Positions 1 to 8,456 are shown, counted from the stretch's first letter. The stretch: 58,231 nucleotides of DNA from an uncultured Acetatifactor sp. (GCA_910577665.1 CAJTOJ010000023.1:1-58231); one strand, 5' to 3'. The notes: generated from the sequence alone by a model not told the origin. Numbers and translations: made by a program.

Positions 1-81
1 TCAGTCGATTTTTTAAGTCAGCTTTTGCCATATGGACTTATTTTTTCAACCCACTTTCTGCCCGTCTCCGCAAATTTCCGC

Positions 82-110
82 TTGTACCGGAAAGAAGCAC
101 ATGATATAAT
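82..110 (+). promoter_or_regulatory. Sigma-A-like promoter with no gene behind it
   Basis: TTGTAC at 82-87 and TATAAT at 105-110 are separated by exactly 17 bp. No plus-strand gene follows: the next coding sequence is on the opposite strand and its 3' end is at 291. The stretch 118-290 can fold locally, for example GGTAT(A)TCA at 125-133 with TGATACATACC at 143-153. A small RNA or an antisense transcript into the ABC operon is possible. Nothing else is recognisable in 1-290 apart from the terminator at 232-262. Confidence 0.4.
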
Positions 111-231
111 CTATTTGCGTGTAGGTATATCATGGCTTCGGTCTGATACATACCATTAGGCATTCACTCTGTGGGAACTTAGGAATGTTTTCACTACAGA
201 ATCCGGTGTTGTTTCAATAGCCTGAAGAAAA

Positions 232-262
232 CTACCAGGCAAGGCTACGCCTTCCCTGGTAG
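232..262 (-). terminator. Intrinsic terminator of the ABC exporter operon
   Basis: CTACCAGGCAAGG and CCTTCCCTGGTAG form a 13-bp stem with one mismatch and a five-base loop. Read on the minus strand the hairpin is followed by TTTTCTTC. It lies 29 bp past the stop of the last ABC gene, so it closes the minus-strand operon. Confidence 0.8.
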
Positions 263-290
263 TACTGGCATACACTGACGGAAAGGTATT

Positions 291-1100
291 TCATGTATAA
301 TACTGCGCCTGTGCGTGCCACAGTTCGTGATACTTTCCGGCTTCATCCCCCAGCAGTTCCTCATGGCTGCCCCGCTGTACCAGGCGGCCTTCGTGGAATA
401 CAACAATATCGTTGCAGAACCGGCAGGAGGAGAGCCTGTGAGAGATATAGATGGCCGTCTTGCCGCCGGTCATGGACTCGAAGCCGGAATAAATCTCATA
501 TTCAGACAGGGGATCCAGGCTGGCTGTGGGTTCATCCAGCAGCAGGAAAGGGGCGTCTTTGTAAAGTGCCCTGGCTATGGCAATCTTCTGGGCCTCACCG
601 CCGGAGATCTCTACTCCGTCATCTGCGGTATCCTGATAGAGGATGGTATCCAGGCCGATTCCTTCCTGGACGCGCTTTTCCAGTCCTGCCTGCTTCAGAC
701 ATTCCATAGCCCGTTCCCTGTCCACTTCCGTGGAGGCAGCCACATTCTGCCCCAGGGGCATGGACAGCAGCCTGAAGTCCTGGAATACTACAGAAAAGAG
801 TCGGATGTATTCGTCCTGGCGGAATTTGCGGATGTCTACTCCGTTCAGCAGAATCTGTCCTTCCTCCGGGTCGTAGAGACGGCAGAGCAGTTTGATCATG
901 GTAGTCTTGCCGGAGCCGTTCATCCCAACGATGGCCATCTTCTCCCCGATGCGTAGTTTCAGGGAGAGATTTCGGATGGCGTATTCTGCCTGGCCGGGAT
1001 ACCGGAAAGATACATTTCGAAATTCCACTTCGTATCTGTTGTCCAACCGTTTTTCCAGAGAAAGTTTTCCCTTGTACATTTCATCGCTGATGTCCAGCAT
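291..1100 (-). CDS. ABC exporter subunit B, ATPase part (downstream of a frameshift)
   Basis: Nucleotide-binding domain of a half-size ABC exporter. Visible: Walker A GMNGSGKTT near residues 59-67, signature SGGEAQ near 165, Walker B LLLDEPTAS near 187, and the switch histidine in YISHRL. The first Met, MLDISDEMYKG, is only the first ATG after a frameshift. The same frame reads upstream through ELALTYRKAASTLAM, which should join the membrane domain encoded just upstream at 1130-2173. Together the two frames give about 625 residues, close to the 615 of the partner at 2163-4010. No ribosome site precedes the ATG, so this piece is probably not made as a separate protein unless a recoding event joins the frames. 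The break is either a real inactivation or a one-base sequence error in a C-run near 1145. Confidence 0.8.
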   Translation of the reverse strand: MLDISDEMYKGKLSLEKRLDNRYEVEFRNVSFRYPGQAEYAIRNLSLKLRIGEKMAIVGMNGSGKTTMIKLLCRLYDPEEGQILLNGVDIRKFRQDEYIRLFSVVFQDFRLLSMPLGQNVAASTEVDRERAMECLKQAGLEKRVQEGIGLDTILYQDTADDGVEISGGEAQKIAIARALYKDAPFLLLDEPTASLDPLSEYEIYSGFESMTGGKTAIYISHRLSSCRFCNDIVVFHEGRLVQRGSHEELLGDEAGKYHELWHAQAQYYT

Positions 1101-1129
1101 GGCCAGGGTGCTGGCGGCTTTCCGGTAGG

Positions 1130-2173
1130 TTAATGCCAGTTCCCGGTAGGGGATCCATACAGTCCCTGGAAGCCTCCCAGGATGCTGGTGAGGGAGCCTG
1201 CGAACCGGACTACGTTGCCGATGGAGAAGGCACCTGCCAGGGCAAACCCCGCGGAGACCAGATATCCCAGCAGGGTCAGCAGGCCGTCATTGACTCCCGC
1301 CAGGAATCCCATCCGGCCGCTGAGCCGGGCCAGGATGGGCGCCCAGGGCATCATCTTGTCGCTTGCCCGCTCATTGTCTGCCACGTACTGTTTCATCAGT
1401 CCATAGCCGTCATAGAGGTGGATATCTTTGATAAAATGGTAATCACCTGCCAGGCAGCGGAGGATCCAGTGCCAGGAAAAAGTGATGTATTTACGGTAAA
1501 TTTCATCCGGATACCAGTATCGGTAGTTGGACAGGAGCTTCTGCTGGAAGACGGCATCCGCCTTGGCCTGGGCTGCCGACAGGAGGAACAGGAGGATTGC
1601 GGTAGCGGCAAATCCCAGGTACATCCAGGGATTCCCGGAAGCCAGGATGGTCTGTAGGAGAGGCAGGGCCACCACCAGGGCACAGACCAGACAGAAGAAG
1701 CCATGGAGCAGGGAATCCAGGTGCCGGAACAGGTCATAGATGCCGCCGCCCCAGTTGTTATCTTTAGAGATGCGTTCTGTCAGATCTTTTACATAAGGGC
1801 TGTCCACCAGGGAGTAGTCCATCTGCTGGTATTTTGCGGCCAGATCCCCGTCATAGGTTCTGATCAGATTCATCAGCTTTGGATGAAGACATACATTCCA
1901 GAGGAGAGAGGATGCCAGGGTAATCAAGGCGTTCAGTGCCAACAGCAGGCATACAGGCCTCATGACCGCCAGGAAGTCTGCGCGGTGATAGAGCAGTTCC
2001 AGGATATCGGCGGTCAGAACCAGGGACAGGGCAGGCAGCAGGGCATCCAGGGCAAAACGTAGCGTATTCAGGTAGAAGTAGGATTTGTCCAGTCTGTACA
2101 TGTGGGAGACAAGAGACCGGATCTGTCCGAACTGTTTTCGCAGGGGAATCCTGCTTGTGAGATCATCCAGCAT
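1130..2173 (-). CDS. ABC exporter subunit B, membrane-domain part (frameshifted 3' end)
   Basis: Transmembrane half of an ABC exporter with hydrophobic segments near residues 35-55, 75-100, 155-200 and 285-325. It starts 11 bp inside the end of the preceding ABC gene, an overlap typical of translational coupling and heterodimer assembly. The frame ends in a short out-of-frame tail (GSPTGNWH) and the ATPase domain continues in another frame at 291-1100. Adding one base to the run of four C at about 1144-1147 restores PYRELALTYRK and a full-length subunit. Substrate unknown. Regulator-exporter units of this kind in Firmicutes often move peptides, antimicrobials or lipids, but nothing here decides which. 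Confidence 0.8.
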   Translation of the reverse strand: MLDDLTSRIPLRKQFGQIRSLVSHMYRLDKSYFYLNTLRFALDALLPALSLVLTADILELLYHRADFLAVMRPVCLLLALNALITLASSLLWNVCLHPKLMNLIRTYDGDLAAKYQQMDYSLVDSPYVKDLTERISKDNNWGGGIYDLFRHLDSLLHGFFCLVCALVVALPLLQTILASGNPWMYLGFAATAILLFLLSAAQAKADAVFQQKLLSNYRYWYPDEIYRKYITFSWHWILRCLAGDYHFIKDIHLYDGYGLMKQYVADNERASDKMMPWAPILARLSGRMGFLAGVNDGLLTLLGYLVSAGFALAGAFSIGNVVRFAGSLTSILGGFQGLYGSPTGNWH

Positions 2174-4010
2174 GTTCCGTCACCTCGCTTTCTTCTCTAT
2201 AATAGTGGGACTGCACTTGGAACATATGGGCGTAGCAGCCACCCAGGGCCATCAGTTCTTCATGGGTTCCTTCCTCCGTGATGCGTCCGTTTTCCAGGAA
2301 GAGGATCCTGTCCGAAAAACGGGTGCTGGCAAGGCGGTGGGAAATGAACAGGCAGGTGCGTTCTTTGCTGAGTTTCACATACTCCTGGTAGATTTCGCTC
2401 TCCGCTATGGGGTCAAGTGCAGCGGTGGGTTCGTCCAGGATCAGGATGGAACCGTCCTTGTAGAGTGCCCTGGCCAGCAGGAAACGCTGGGCCTGTCCGC
2501 CGGACAGTTCTATGCCGTCTTCAAAAGCCTGCTTCGTCATAAAGGTGTCCATCTGGATTCCTTTTTCCAGGAAGACCTCCTTCAGCCCGGCTTCCTCCAG
2601 GGCCCTCCAGGCTTTTTCAAAGTCGGTGTCTTCCAGCCGTTTCAAGGACAGGTTGCAGCCTACCGGATAAGGGAAGATGGAGACCTCCTGGAATACCACG
2701 GAAAACAGGCTGTACAGGGCATCCTTGGGCAGTGTGGCGGTGTCGATGCCGTTGATCAGGATCTGCCCGGCATCCGGTTCATAGAGTCCGCAGAGCAGTT
2801 TTACCAGGGTGCTCTTTCCGGCGCCGTTGACGCCTAAGAGCGCCACTTTTTCCCCTGGATGGATCACCAGGCTGAAGTGGTCGTATATCTTCTGGTTCCC
2901 ATAGGAAAAGCTCACGTCCTTAAACTCGATGCTGGCGGGCTCACGCAGGAGCATTTCGGGCACGGATCCTTCCTGGCTGACCTTAGGCAGATCCATGTGC
3001 ATGCGGAAGAATATGGCATCCTCATTGGCCAGTTTCAGATTGGAGAAGGTGTCCATGATCTGGGTGACAAAGCCGGAGAAGCCTGTAATAGCGCCGAAAT
3101 ATACCAGAAAGGCCGCCGGGGGGATCTGTCCCGCCAGGCACAGGTGGATCAAGTAAGCATAGGCCAGTCCGTTTCGCAGGACACTTAACAGCAGTTGCAA
3201 TAGATCTATTAGGAGTACTCTGCGGCCATCCCTTTTTTCCAGGGCGGTTCTGTCCTGGAAAAGGGTCTTGCGGAAAGTCATGAGCCAGCTGCTCATGGAA
3301 AACAGCCGCACGTCTTTGGCCATGGCAGTGTCCCGGAAGGTTTTCTGCAGGTAGTTGATCTTCCTGTCGGAGGCGGCAAACTGGCTCCGGAGGGCAAGCT
3401 GCCACCGGTTCCGCATCTGGAGCAGGGCGTAATTGGCCAGGGACAGTAGCAGTAGCAGGGTTACCAGCCAGGGTTTCAGGGTAACAAGCACTGTGGAATA
3501 GAGAAGGAAACAGGCTGTATGGATCAGAAGTTCCCTGGGGTACTGGAACATCCGGTAGCTGATGGCCCAGTCGCCGCAGGTCATGCTCTGATAGGCTCTG
3601 CGGGTGCATTCCCTGTGTTTGTCGTATTCTGCATATTGGTAACGGGATTGGATCTGGGCCAGTACGGCATCCCCCAGCAGGGTCTGCCGGAAACGGTTTT
3701 CCCAGAAATAGACGCTTTGCGAAGCCCACTGGACCAGGCTGTTGCAGAGTAACATCACAAGTCCGGTTCCGGTGATCACAAGAAGCCCCTGGATCAGGCG
3801 GCCTTCTTCCACCACACGTAGGGCAATGCCGGGCAGCAGGATCCCGGATAAGGGCAGCAGGATCCGGCCCAGAACCAGAATGATGTGGTAGATGGCTGTG
3901 CGGGGGAATTCCTGGTACAGGTAGCGGTAGAAATAGAGGATGTTGGAGAGCAGGGAATATTGCTTCCCCGGTGCTTCGGACGGGATTACCCGGCTCGTTT
4001 GCTTTGGCAT
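2163..4010 (-). CDS. ABC exporter subunit A (membrane domain + ATPase)
   Basis: Intact 615-residue half-transporter. Hydrophobic segments span residues ~38-330. The ATPase domain follows, with Walker A GVNGAGKST at 393-401, Q-loop VFQE near 440, signature LSGGQ at 502-506, Walker B LILDEP at 523-528 and switch His558. The start at MPKQTSR is chosen because AAGGAG lies six to seven bases upstream; a frame open 15 codons further upstream has no ribosome site. It pairs with the overlapping downstream gene to form a heterodimeric exporter. It sits behind a two-component system, with a 154-bp gap that holds a TATAAT box and a direct repeat resembling a LytTR target, so it is probably induced by that system. 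Confidence 0.9.
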   Translation of the reverse strand: MPKQTSRVIPSEAPGKQYSLLSNILYFYRYLYQEFPRTAIYHIILVLGRILLPLSGILLPGIALRVVEEGRLIQGLLVITGTGLVMLLCNSLVQWASQSVYFWENRFRQTLLGDAVLAQIQSRYQYAEYDKHRECTRRAYQSMTCGDWAISYRMFQYPRELLIHTACFLLYSTVLVTLKPWLVTLLLLLSLANYALLQMRNRWQLALRSQFAASDRKINYLQKTFRDTAMAKDVRLFSMSSWLMTFRKTLFQDRTALEKRDGRRVLLIDLLQLLLSVLRNGLAYAYLIHLCLAGQIPPAAFLVYFGAITGFSGFVTQIMDTFSNLKLANEDAIFFRMHMDLPKVSQEGSVPEMLLREPASIEFKDVSFSYGNQKIYDHFSLVIHPGEKVALLGVNGAGKSTLVKLLCGLYEPDAGQILINGIDTATLPKDALYSLFSVVFQEVSIFPYPVGCNLSLKRLEDTDFEKAWRALEEAGLKEVFLEKGIQMDTFMTKQAFEDGIELSGGQAQRFLLARALYKDGSILILDEPTAALDPIAESEIYQEYVKLSKERTCLFISHRLASTRFSDRILFLENGRITEEGTHEELMALGGCYAHMFQVQSHYYREESEVTEHAG

Positions 4011-4053
4011 GTCTGGCTCCTTTCCCTTTTGGACTGTTATGTAGGATAAGGCC

Positions 4054-4112
4054 ATTATAGCAGTCTGGCCTCAGGAAGCCTCCTTTTTTGCGTAAACGGT
4101 TCTTTTTTTGCG
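4054..4112 (-). promoter_or_regulatory. Promoter with direct repeat, candidate LytTR regulator target
   Basis: Read on the minus strand, TATAAT (4054-4059) has no good -35 box at 16-18 bp. Upstream lie two copies of CGCAAAAAA (ends at 4092 and 4112 on the plus strand) exactly 20 bp apart, centred roughly at -41 and -61. A match close to the LytTR half-site (ACCGTTTAC) lies between them. A weak -35 with tandem repeats about two turns apart is the usual layout of a LytTR-activated promoter. That the regulator at 4918-5685 binds here is inference. Confidence 0.45.
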
Positions 4113-4164
4113 CCAATGGATTTCCCCGGCGCCAGCATGCAGTGGGGGAGGATGGATACTTTTT

Positions 4165-4911
4165 TCAGGGGGAAGGGATGGAGACGTTATGGGACAGGGG
4201 AAGCAGGATCTCTGTGGCAAACACATTTCCTTCATCCTGTCTGTCCTGATAGCCGTGGTATTTGCGGACTACCTGGTCGATCCGCAGAAGACCATATCCA
4301 TGGTCTGCGGCAGACTTGGTGGACCGATACCGGCCTGGTTCCCGGCGGTAACATCCATTGGTGGAATTCATCACATATAGGTAGAGGTTGTCTTTGGCTC
4401 TGGACATGTAGAACCGGACAAAGCGTTCTTCGGCAGGAATTTTCAGACAGGCTTCCAGACTGTTGTCCAGCAGATTCCCGATCATGACACACAGATCCAC
4501 ATCGGAGAAGGGAAGGGAACTGGGAACCAGGGCCGTGGCATCCACCTGGATGTCCCTGGTCTTCAGCAGGGAAAGCTTGCTGTTCAAGATGGCATCTACC
4601 ATGGTGTTCCCGGTTTTAAGGGCAATATCCACCTGGTTGTAATCTGTAGTCAGGTCATGGAGGTACCTTTCAAGCTGCTCAGTCTGTCCCATCTCCAGAT
4701 AGGCCTGCATGGTCTGGAGATGGTTCTTGATATCATGACGCCAGCCCCGGGTCTGCCTGTATAGATTGTCCACTTCCTCACAATGCTTTTGTGTCAGATC
4801 ATTTTGATACTGGGTGATCCGCTTTTCCACCGCGTGGCGGATATAGAGCCGGATGCCCAGGATGGCAGCGCAGAGCAGGGGAACTGCCAGAAGGATCAGA
4901 TAAACACTCAT
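4165..4911 (-). CDS. Short AgrC-type sensor histidine kinase (GHKL ATPase)
   Basis: 248 residues. One N-terminal membrane helix (residues 3-24) is followed by a dimerisation helix with the phospho-acceptor motif RHDIKNHLQ (His59) and a GHKL ATPase domain with N-box GNLLDNSLEA (Asn150) and a glycine motif DHGYGL near 208. AgrC-family kinases normally carry five to seven membrane helices; this one has only one and almost no extracellular loop. It may therefore sense through a partner, perhaps the ABC exporter itself, rather than bind a ligand outside. The start lies six bases after the stop of the response regulator gene, so the two are cotranscribed. The ribosome site is weak. Confidence 0.9.
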   Translation of the reverse strand: MSVYLILLAVPLLCAAILGIRLYIRHAVEKRITQYQNDLTQKHCEEVDNLYRQTRGWRHDIKNHLQTMQAYLEMGQTEQLERYLHDLTTDYNQVDIALKTGNTMVDAILNSKLSLLKTRDIQVDATALVPSSLPFSDVDLCVMIGNLLDNSLEACLKIPAEERFVRFYMSRAKDNLYLYVMNSTNGCYRREPGRYRSTKSAADHGYGLLRIDQVVRKYHGYQDRQDEGNVFATEILLPLSHNVSIPSP

Positions 4912-4917
4912 ATCATA

Positions 4918-5685
4918 TTATCTTTCTGTCTCCATATGGGACGATGCAGGCAGGGTGAAGGCCCTGCGTTCTTCCTGGGGAATAAATGCCTGGAGGAACC
5001 GTTGGCTTACCCTGGTGTGGAGCCTGCGGCTGACCGGCACTGTGGCGCCGCCTTCCATCACAAGATCCAGGCGGCCTACCTGGGCGATCCTGCGTACATT
5101 GACCAGGTAGGAGCGGTGACAGAGGAGGAAATCCCCGTACCCGGAAAGGAGCTGCGCCAGTTCCTGGATGCCGGGTCGTACCTGGAGGACGCTGTCCACA
5201 CAGGTCAGTTCACAGCCATGACCGGTTGCCTCGGCGTAGAGAATGACCGCGGCATCCACCCGCACCAGACCTTCCGGGGCGGACAGAACCACAGTCTTCC
5301 TGTTATCCTCATTGCGCTCCAGGCATTTTTCCAGGCATGCCCAGACCTTTTCCTTTTTCAAGGGCTTCAGCAGGTAATGCAGGGCGTCCACCTCATAACC
5401 CTCCTGCATGTAATCGGCGATTCCGGTGGTGAAGATGATGTGGATCTGTTTCCCGGCCTGCCGCAGTTTCCGGGCCAGGGACACGCCGTTCTCCCCATCC
5501 ATCATGATATCCAGAAACAGCACATCCCATTTCTCATTCCCGCACCAGGCAAAGTAGAAAGCCTCACAGCTTGGAAAGGTTTCCACATGGAGATCCCGGC
5601 GGGTGCGGGTTCTCCATTCTGTGATGTATTTTACCAGGATCTCCCGGTGCAGCGGTTCATCGTCTATGACAGCAATCTCCAACAT
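4918..5685 (-). CDS. LytTR-family response regulator
   Basis: 255 residues. Receiver domain at ~1-125 with acidic pair D8/D9 and phospho-acceptor Asp59 in VLFLDIMMDG, then a LytTR DNA-binding domain at ~150-245 containing LCHRSYLVNVRRI. The start MLEIAVID is set by AGGAGGAC just upstream; an upstream in-frame Met lacks a ribosome site. It is the first gene of a minus-strand unit that continues with the sensor kinase and then, after a separate promoter, the two ABC subunits. LytTR regulators bind paired 9-bp direct repeats near promoters; a candidate pair is seen before the exporter genes. Confidence 0.93.
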   Translation of the reverse strand: MLEIAVIDDEPLHREILVKYITEWRTRTRRDLHVETFPSCEAFYFAWCGNEKWDVLFLDIMMDGENGVSLARKLRQAGKQIHIIFTTGIADYMQEGYEVDALHYLLKPLKKEKVWACLEKCLERNEDNRKTVVLSAPEGLVRVDAAVILYAEATGHGCELTCVDSVLQVRPGIQELAQLLSGYGDFLLCHRSYLVNVRRIAQVGRLDLVMEGGATVPVSRRLHTRVSQRFLQAFIPQEERRAFTLPASSHMETER

Positions 5686-5728
5686 GGACAGTCCTCCTGT
5701 GGCATTTGCATGGGTGAATGTCGCTTTT

Positions 5729-5757
5729 ATAGTAAGGGATGTACCTGTAAATGTCAA
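5729..5757 (-). promoter_or_regulatory. Promoter of the two-component system
   Basis: On the minus strand TTGACA (plus coordinates 5752-5757) and TACTAT (5729-5734) are 17 bp apart, 44 bp upstream of the response regulator start. Confidence 0.6.
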
Positions 5758-5797
5758 TAGACTTGCTGTGTTACTGTTACGGCTACGCCGTGCCAGC

Positions 5798-5932
5798 GTT
5801 ACTGTTCACTCCGTTCACAGCAACATATGCACGCAAAACGCCAAATGCAGGCGTTTTGGCGCACGACAGTCTCGGGTTTGTCACACAAAGGGCGTGTGAA
5901 AACACCTCGCGGTGGCACCTGTGAACAGCAAC
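5798..5932 (-). repeat. R1 structured repeat, copy A1
   Basis: 135-bp element bounded by GTTACTGTTCAC and GTGAACAGCAAC. Read on the minus strand it differs from copy C2 (17999-18133) at about nine positions. It has hairpin P1 (TCACAC, 7-nt loop, GTGTGA), the linker CCCGAGACTGTCGTG and hairpin P2 (CAAAACGCC with GGCGTTTTG). The P1 stem shows a paired A-T to G-C change relative to C2. The 5770-5797 flank holds an extra small hairpin (GGCTACGCC). Confidence 0.85.
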
Positions 5933-6052
5933 GTGCCAGCAACACAATGCACACAAAATGAGCATGGAACGCTCATTTTGGCGCACGCAGTCTCGGGTTT
6001 TATGCAAAATGCGCATAAAAACGCCTGGCGTTACTGACGAGAGAACAGTAAC
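5921..6052 (-). repeat. R1 structured repeat, copy A2
   Basis: Second copy, sharing its end with A1 and in the same orientation. P1 is TTTTATGC with GCATAAAA around a 7-nt loop. P2 is CAAAATGAGC with GCTCATTTTG. Both stems differ in sequence from A1 yet pair fully. The linker CCCGAGACTGCGTGCGCC and the tail TTTTGTGTGCAT are conserved. With A1 it fills the divergent gap between the response regulator and the CapA-like gene. Confidence 0.8.
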
Positions 6053-6198
6053 CTTGCTATTACTAAGAATTCTGAAAAGGAAGGGTTTGACATTGCCATG
6101 TGGAGGAAAATATTTTATAATCAATAGAAGGGTACAGAAAGAGAGTTAAGTGGGCGGTATGGCATAGAAGTCAGCCCACTGAGGCTTTGAGGTGATAT

Positions 6199-7656
6199 AT
6201 GGGTGGCAAAACCAGAAAGAGAAATTCCATATATGCCCTGTGCGTGTGCCTGCTTCTGGCAGGCTGCGGCGGGAAAGGGGCCGGGAGTCAGGAGGAAGCG
6301 GGTCTGGAATCTCTACAGTCCACAGGGGGATCCGGGACAGAGATCCAGCGGGGACAGGAAGAGACACCAGAGGGGTCGGATTCATCAGAAGAGTCGGATT
6401 CATCAGAAGAGTCGGATACGTCAGAAGGGCCGGATACGTCAGAAGGGCTGGATACATCAAAAGGGCCAGATACATCAAAAGCAGTGGCAGATTCCGGGAC
6501 AGCAGGCGAATCACTCCCGTCTGGCCTGCACCAGGAGGCGTCCTCCCCGCAGATCACCCTGGTGATGGTGGGGGATATCCTGTTACATACGCCTGTGGCG
6601 GACAGTGGAAGGCAAGAGGACGGGACATACAATTTTGATGCCATATTTGCCGGGCTGTCAGAAGAGATCGCAGCAGCAGACCTGGCCCTGGTGAACCAGG
6701 AGGTGATTCTGGGAGGAGAAGAGCTGGGGATCAGCGGTTATCCCTGTTTCAATGCACCTTATGAGCTGGGGGATGCCCTGGTGGACGCTGGATTTGACGT
6801 GGTGCTTCACGCCACCAACCATGCCCTGGACAAGGGGGCAAGGGGACTGGACAACTGCCTGGCTTTCTGGGAGGAGTACTATCCTGGGCAGGCAGTGCTG
6901 GGGATTCACGGCAGCATCGAAGACCAGCAGGAGATCTATGTGTATGAGCAGGAGGGAATCCGCATTGCCATACTGAACTATACATATGGTACGAACGGCA
7001 TTCCGTTGCCTGCTGATATGCCATATGGTGTGGATCTGCTGGAGAAAAAGCGGGTGCTGGAAGATCTGGAGCGGGCAGGGGATCTGGCGGATTTTGTGAT
7101 TGTGTGTCCCCACTGGGGAACGGAATATAAGCTGGAAGCCTCGAAGTTCCAGCAGGAGTGGGCCAGGCTGTTTGCGGAAAACGGGGCGGATCTGGTGCTG
7201 GGAACCCATCCCCATGTGATTGAGCCTGTGGTATGGGTGGAGGATACACTGGTGTATTATTCCCTGGGGAATTTTGTGAACTGGACATCCGGGAAGGGGA
7301 CTGGCGTGGCCAACCGGATGGTGGGCGCTATGGCCCAGGTGACGGTGGGGCTGGATGAAAACGGGGAAGCATATATCGCGGAGTACGGTGTGGAACCTGT
7401 GGTCTGCCATGTGGAAGCTGGCATTGGAGGTGTGACAGTGTACCCGCTGGAGATATATACGCAGGAGCTGGCGGCACAAAATGAGATCGTGCGCCAGGAC
7501 GGTGGTTTTTCCTTGGAATACTGTAAGGAATTATGTGAGAAGGTATTTGGGGAGCTGGCCTGGGAAAGTGTGGTAAATGGGGACAGAATGGAACATGAGG
7601 ATCGCGGGGAAAACCAGGGCAGCGGGGAAAAAGACGGTGTAGAGAATGGAGGCTGA
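6199..7656 (+). CDS. CapA-like (PGA_cap) lipoprotein, metallophosphatase fold
   Basis: 485 residues. A lipoprotein signal with lipobox LLAGC (Cys23) predicts anchoring on the outer membrane face. A low-complexity Ser/Asp/Glu linker with six six-residue repeats (about 60-95) precedes the CapA domain (~115-400). Metal-site motifs of the calcineurin-like fold are visible: VGDILLH, LVNQEV, HATNHALDKG, CPHWGTEY, LGTHPHV and YYSLGNFV. CapA proteins take part in poly-gamma-glutamate synthesis in Bacillus, but this family is widespread in gut Clostridia without capBC, as here, and its substrate is unknown. Ribosome site GAGGTGAT precedes the ATG. The C-terminal ~25 residues are again charged and repetitive. 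It is followed directly by tcdA and the protease gene. Confidence 0.9.
   Translation: MGGKTRKRNSIYALCVCLLLAGCGGKGAGSQEEAGLESLQSTGGSGTEIQRGQEETPEGSDSSEESDSSEESDTSEGPDTSEGLDTSKGPDTSKAVADSGTAGESLPSGLHQEASSPQITLVMVGDILLHTPVADSGRQEDGTYNFDAIFAGLSEEIAAADLALVNQEVILGGEELGISGYPCFNAPYELGDALVDAGFDVVLHATNHALDKGARGLDNCLAFWEEYYPGQAVLGIHGSIEDQQEIYVYEQEGIRIAILNYTYGTNGIPLPADMPYGVDLLEKKRVLEDLERAGDLADFVIVCPHWGTEYKLEASKFQQEWARLFAENGADLVLGTHPHVIEPVVWVEDTLVYYSLGNFVNWTSGKGTGVANRMVGAMAQVTVGLDENGEAYIAEYGVEPVVCHVEAGIGGVTVYPLEIYTQELAAQNEIVRQDGGFSLEYCKELCEKVFGELAWESVVNGDRMEHEDRGENQGSGEKDGVENGG
6376..6483 (+). repeat. In-frame 18-bp tandem repeat, six units
   Basis: Six 18-bp units of the type TCGGATTCATCAGAAGAG encode (S/P)D(S/T)S(E/K)(E/G). 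They drift gradually from the first to the last unit and form the wall linker of the CapA-like lipoprotein. Units of this kind can change copy number by slippage. Confidence 0.9.
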
Positions 7657-7728
7657 GTGGAAAAAGCCCGTATGAAAACGGGTGAATGGATCCCTGGGCA
7701 TCGGACAGACAGGAGGCAGTGCAGGCGG

Positions 7729-8454
7729 ATGACAGAAGAGACAGGTATATTTTCCAGGGCAGGAATGCTATTTGGCAGGGAGGGCATGGAGCGGCTGCAC
7801 CATGCCAGGGTGGCAGTATTCGGCCTGGGCGGTGTGGGCAGCTATGTGGTGGAGGCTCTGGCCAGAAGCGGTATAGGTACCCTGGATCTGGTGGACCATG
7901 ACCAGGTATCCCCTACTAACATCAACAGGCAGCTTCTGGCGCTTCACAGCACAGTGGGAAGGGATAAGGTGGATGTGGCCAGGGAACGGATCCTGGATAT
8001 CTGCCCTGAGGTGCATGTGCATGTGTATAAAACCTTCTACCTGCCTGAGACAGCGGGGCAGTTTGATTTTGCTGCGTATGATTATGTGGCAGATGCCATT
8101 GATACAGTGACGGGAAAGCTGGAGCTGGTATGCCAGGCATACCGTGCAGGCACGCCCATAATCAGTTCCATGGGCACAGGGAACAAACTGGATCCTTCGG
8201 CCCTGGAAGTGGCAGATATTTATGATACCAGTGTCTGTCCCCTGGCCAGGGTCATGCGCCGGGAACTGAAAAAGAGGGAAATCCCCAGGCTGAAGGTGGT
8301 ATATTCCAGGGAGGAGCCGCTTCACAGGGTGGTGGAAGGGGAACATTCCGGGGAAGAAAGCAGACATATCCCGGGCAGTAATGCCTTTGTGCCATCTGTG
8401 GCAGGTCTGCTGATGGCAGGGGAGATCATCCGGGAGCTGGCAGGGATGGGATAG
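7729..8454 (+). CDS. tcdA: tRNA threonylcarbamoyladenosine dehydratase
   Basis: ThiF/E1-like enzyme that cyclises the t6A side chain at position 37 of ANN-decoding tRNAs in an ATP-dependent step. 241 residues from the start chosen here. Visible: nucleotide-binding GLGGVGSYVVEALARSG, catalytic-site DHDQVSPTNINRQ, DAIDTVTGKL, SSMGTGNKLDP and the conserved C-terminal GSNAFVPSVAGLLMAG. The start MTEETGIFSRA matches the usual length, with AGGAGG 12 bases upstream; an alternative GTG at 7657, one base past the preceding stop, would add 24 residues with no known counterpart. It lies between the CapA-like gene and the protease gene, probably one transcript. Confidence 0.93.
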   Translation: MTEETGIFSRAGMLFGREGMERLHHARVAVFGLGGVGSYVVEALARSGIGTLDLVDHDQVSPTNINRQLLALHSTVGRDKVDVARERILDICPEVHVHVYKTFYLPETAGQFDFAAYDYVADAIDTVTGKLELVCQAYRAGTPIISSMGTGNKLDPSALEVADIYDTSVCPLARVMRRELKKREIPRLKVVYSREEPLHRVVEGEHSGEESRHIPGSNAFVPSVAGLLMAGEIIRELAGMG

Positions 8455-8456
8455 GA

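Noticed and set aside
118..290. 6S RNA
   Set aside because: Tried against the known shape (long rod with a central bubble) and could not pair the ends; no sequence likeness recalled.
3022..4116. 364-codon minus-strand frame overlapping the ABC subunit A gene
   Set aside because: Pro/Arg/Ala-rich shadow of a recognised ABC transporter in a neighbouring frame.
5798..6052. CRISPR array
   Set aside because: Copies are long, inverted-ended and not separated by unique spacers; no cas gene is present.
6376..6483. CRISPR-like short repeat
   Set aside because: 18-bp units are contiguous, in frame and encode a Ser/Asp/Glu linker.
6199..7656. Capsule biosynthesis locus
   Set aside because: Only a CapA-like protein is present; no capB, capC or glycosyltransferases follow.
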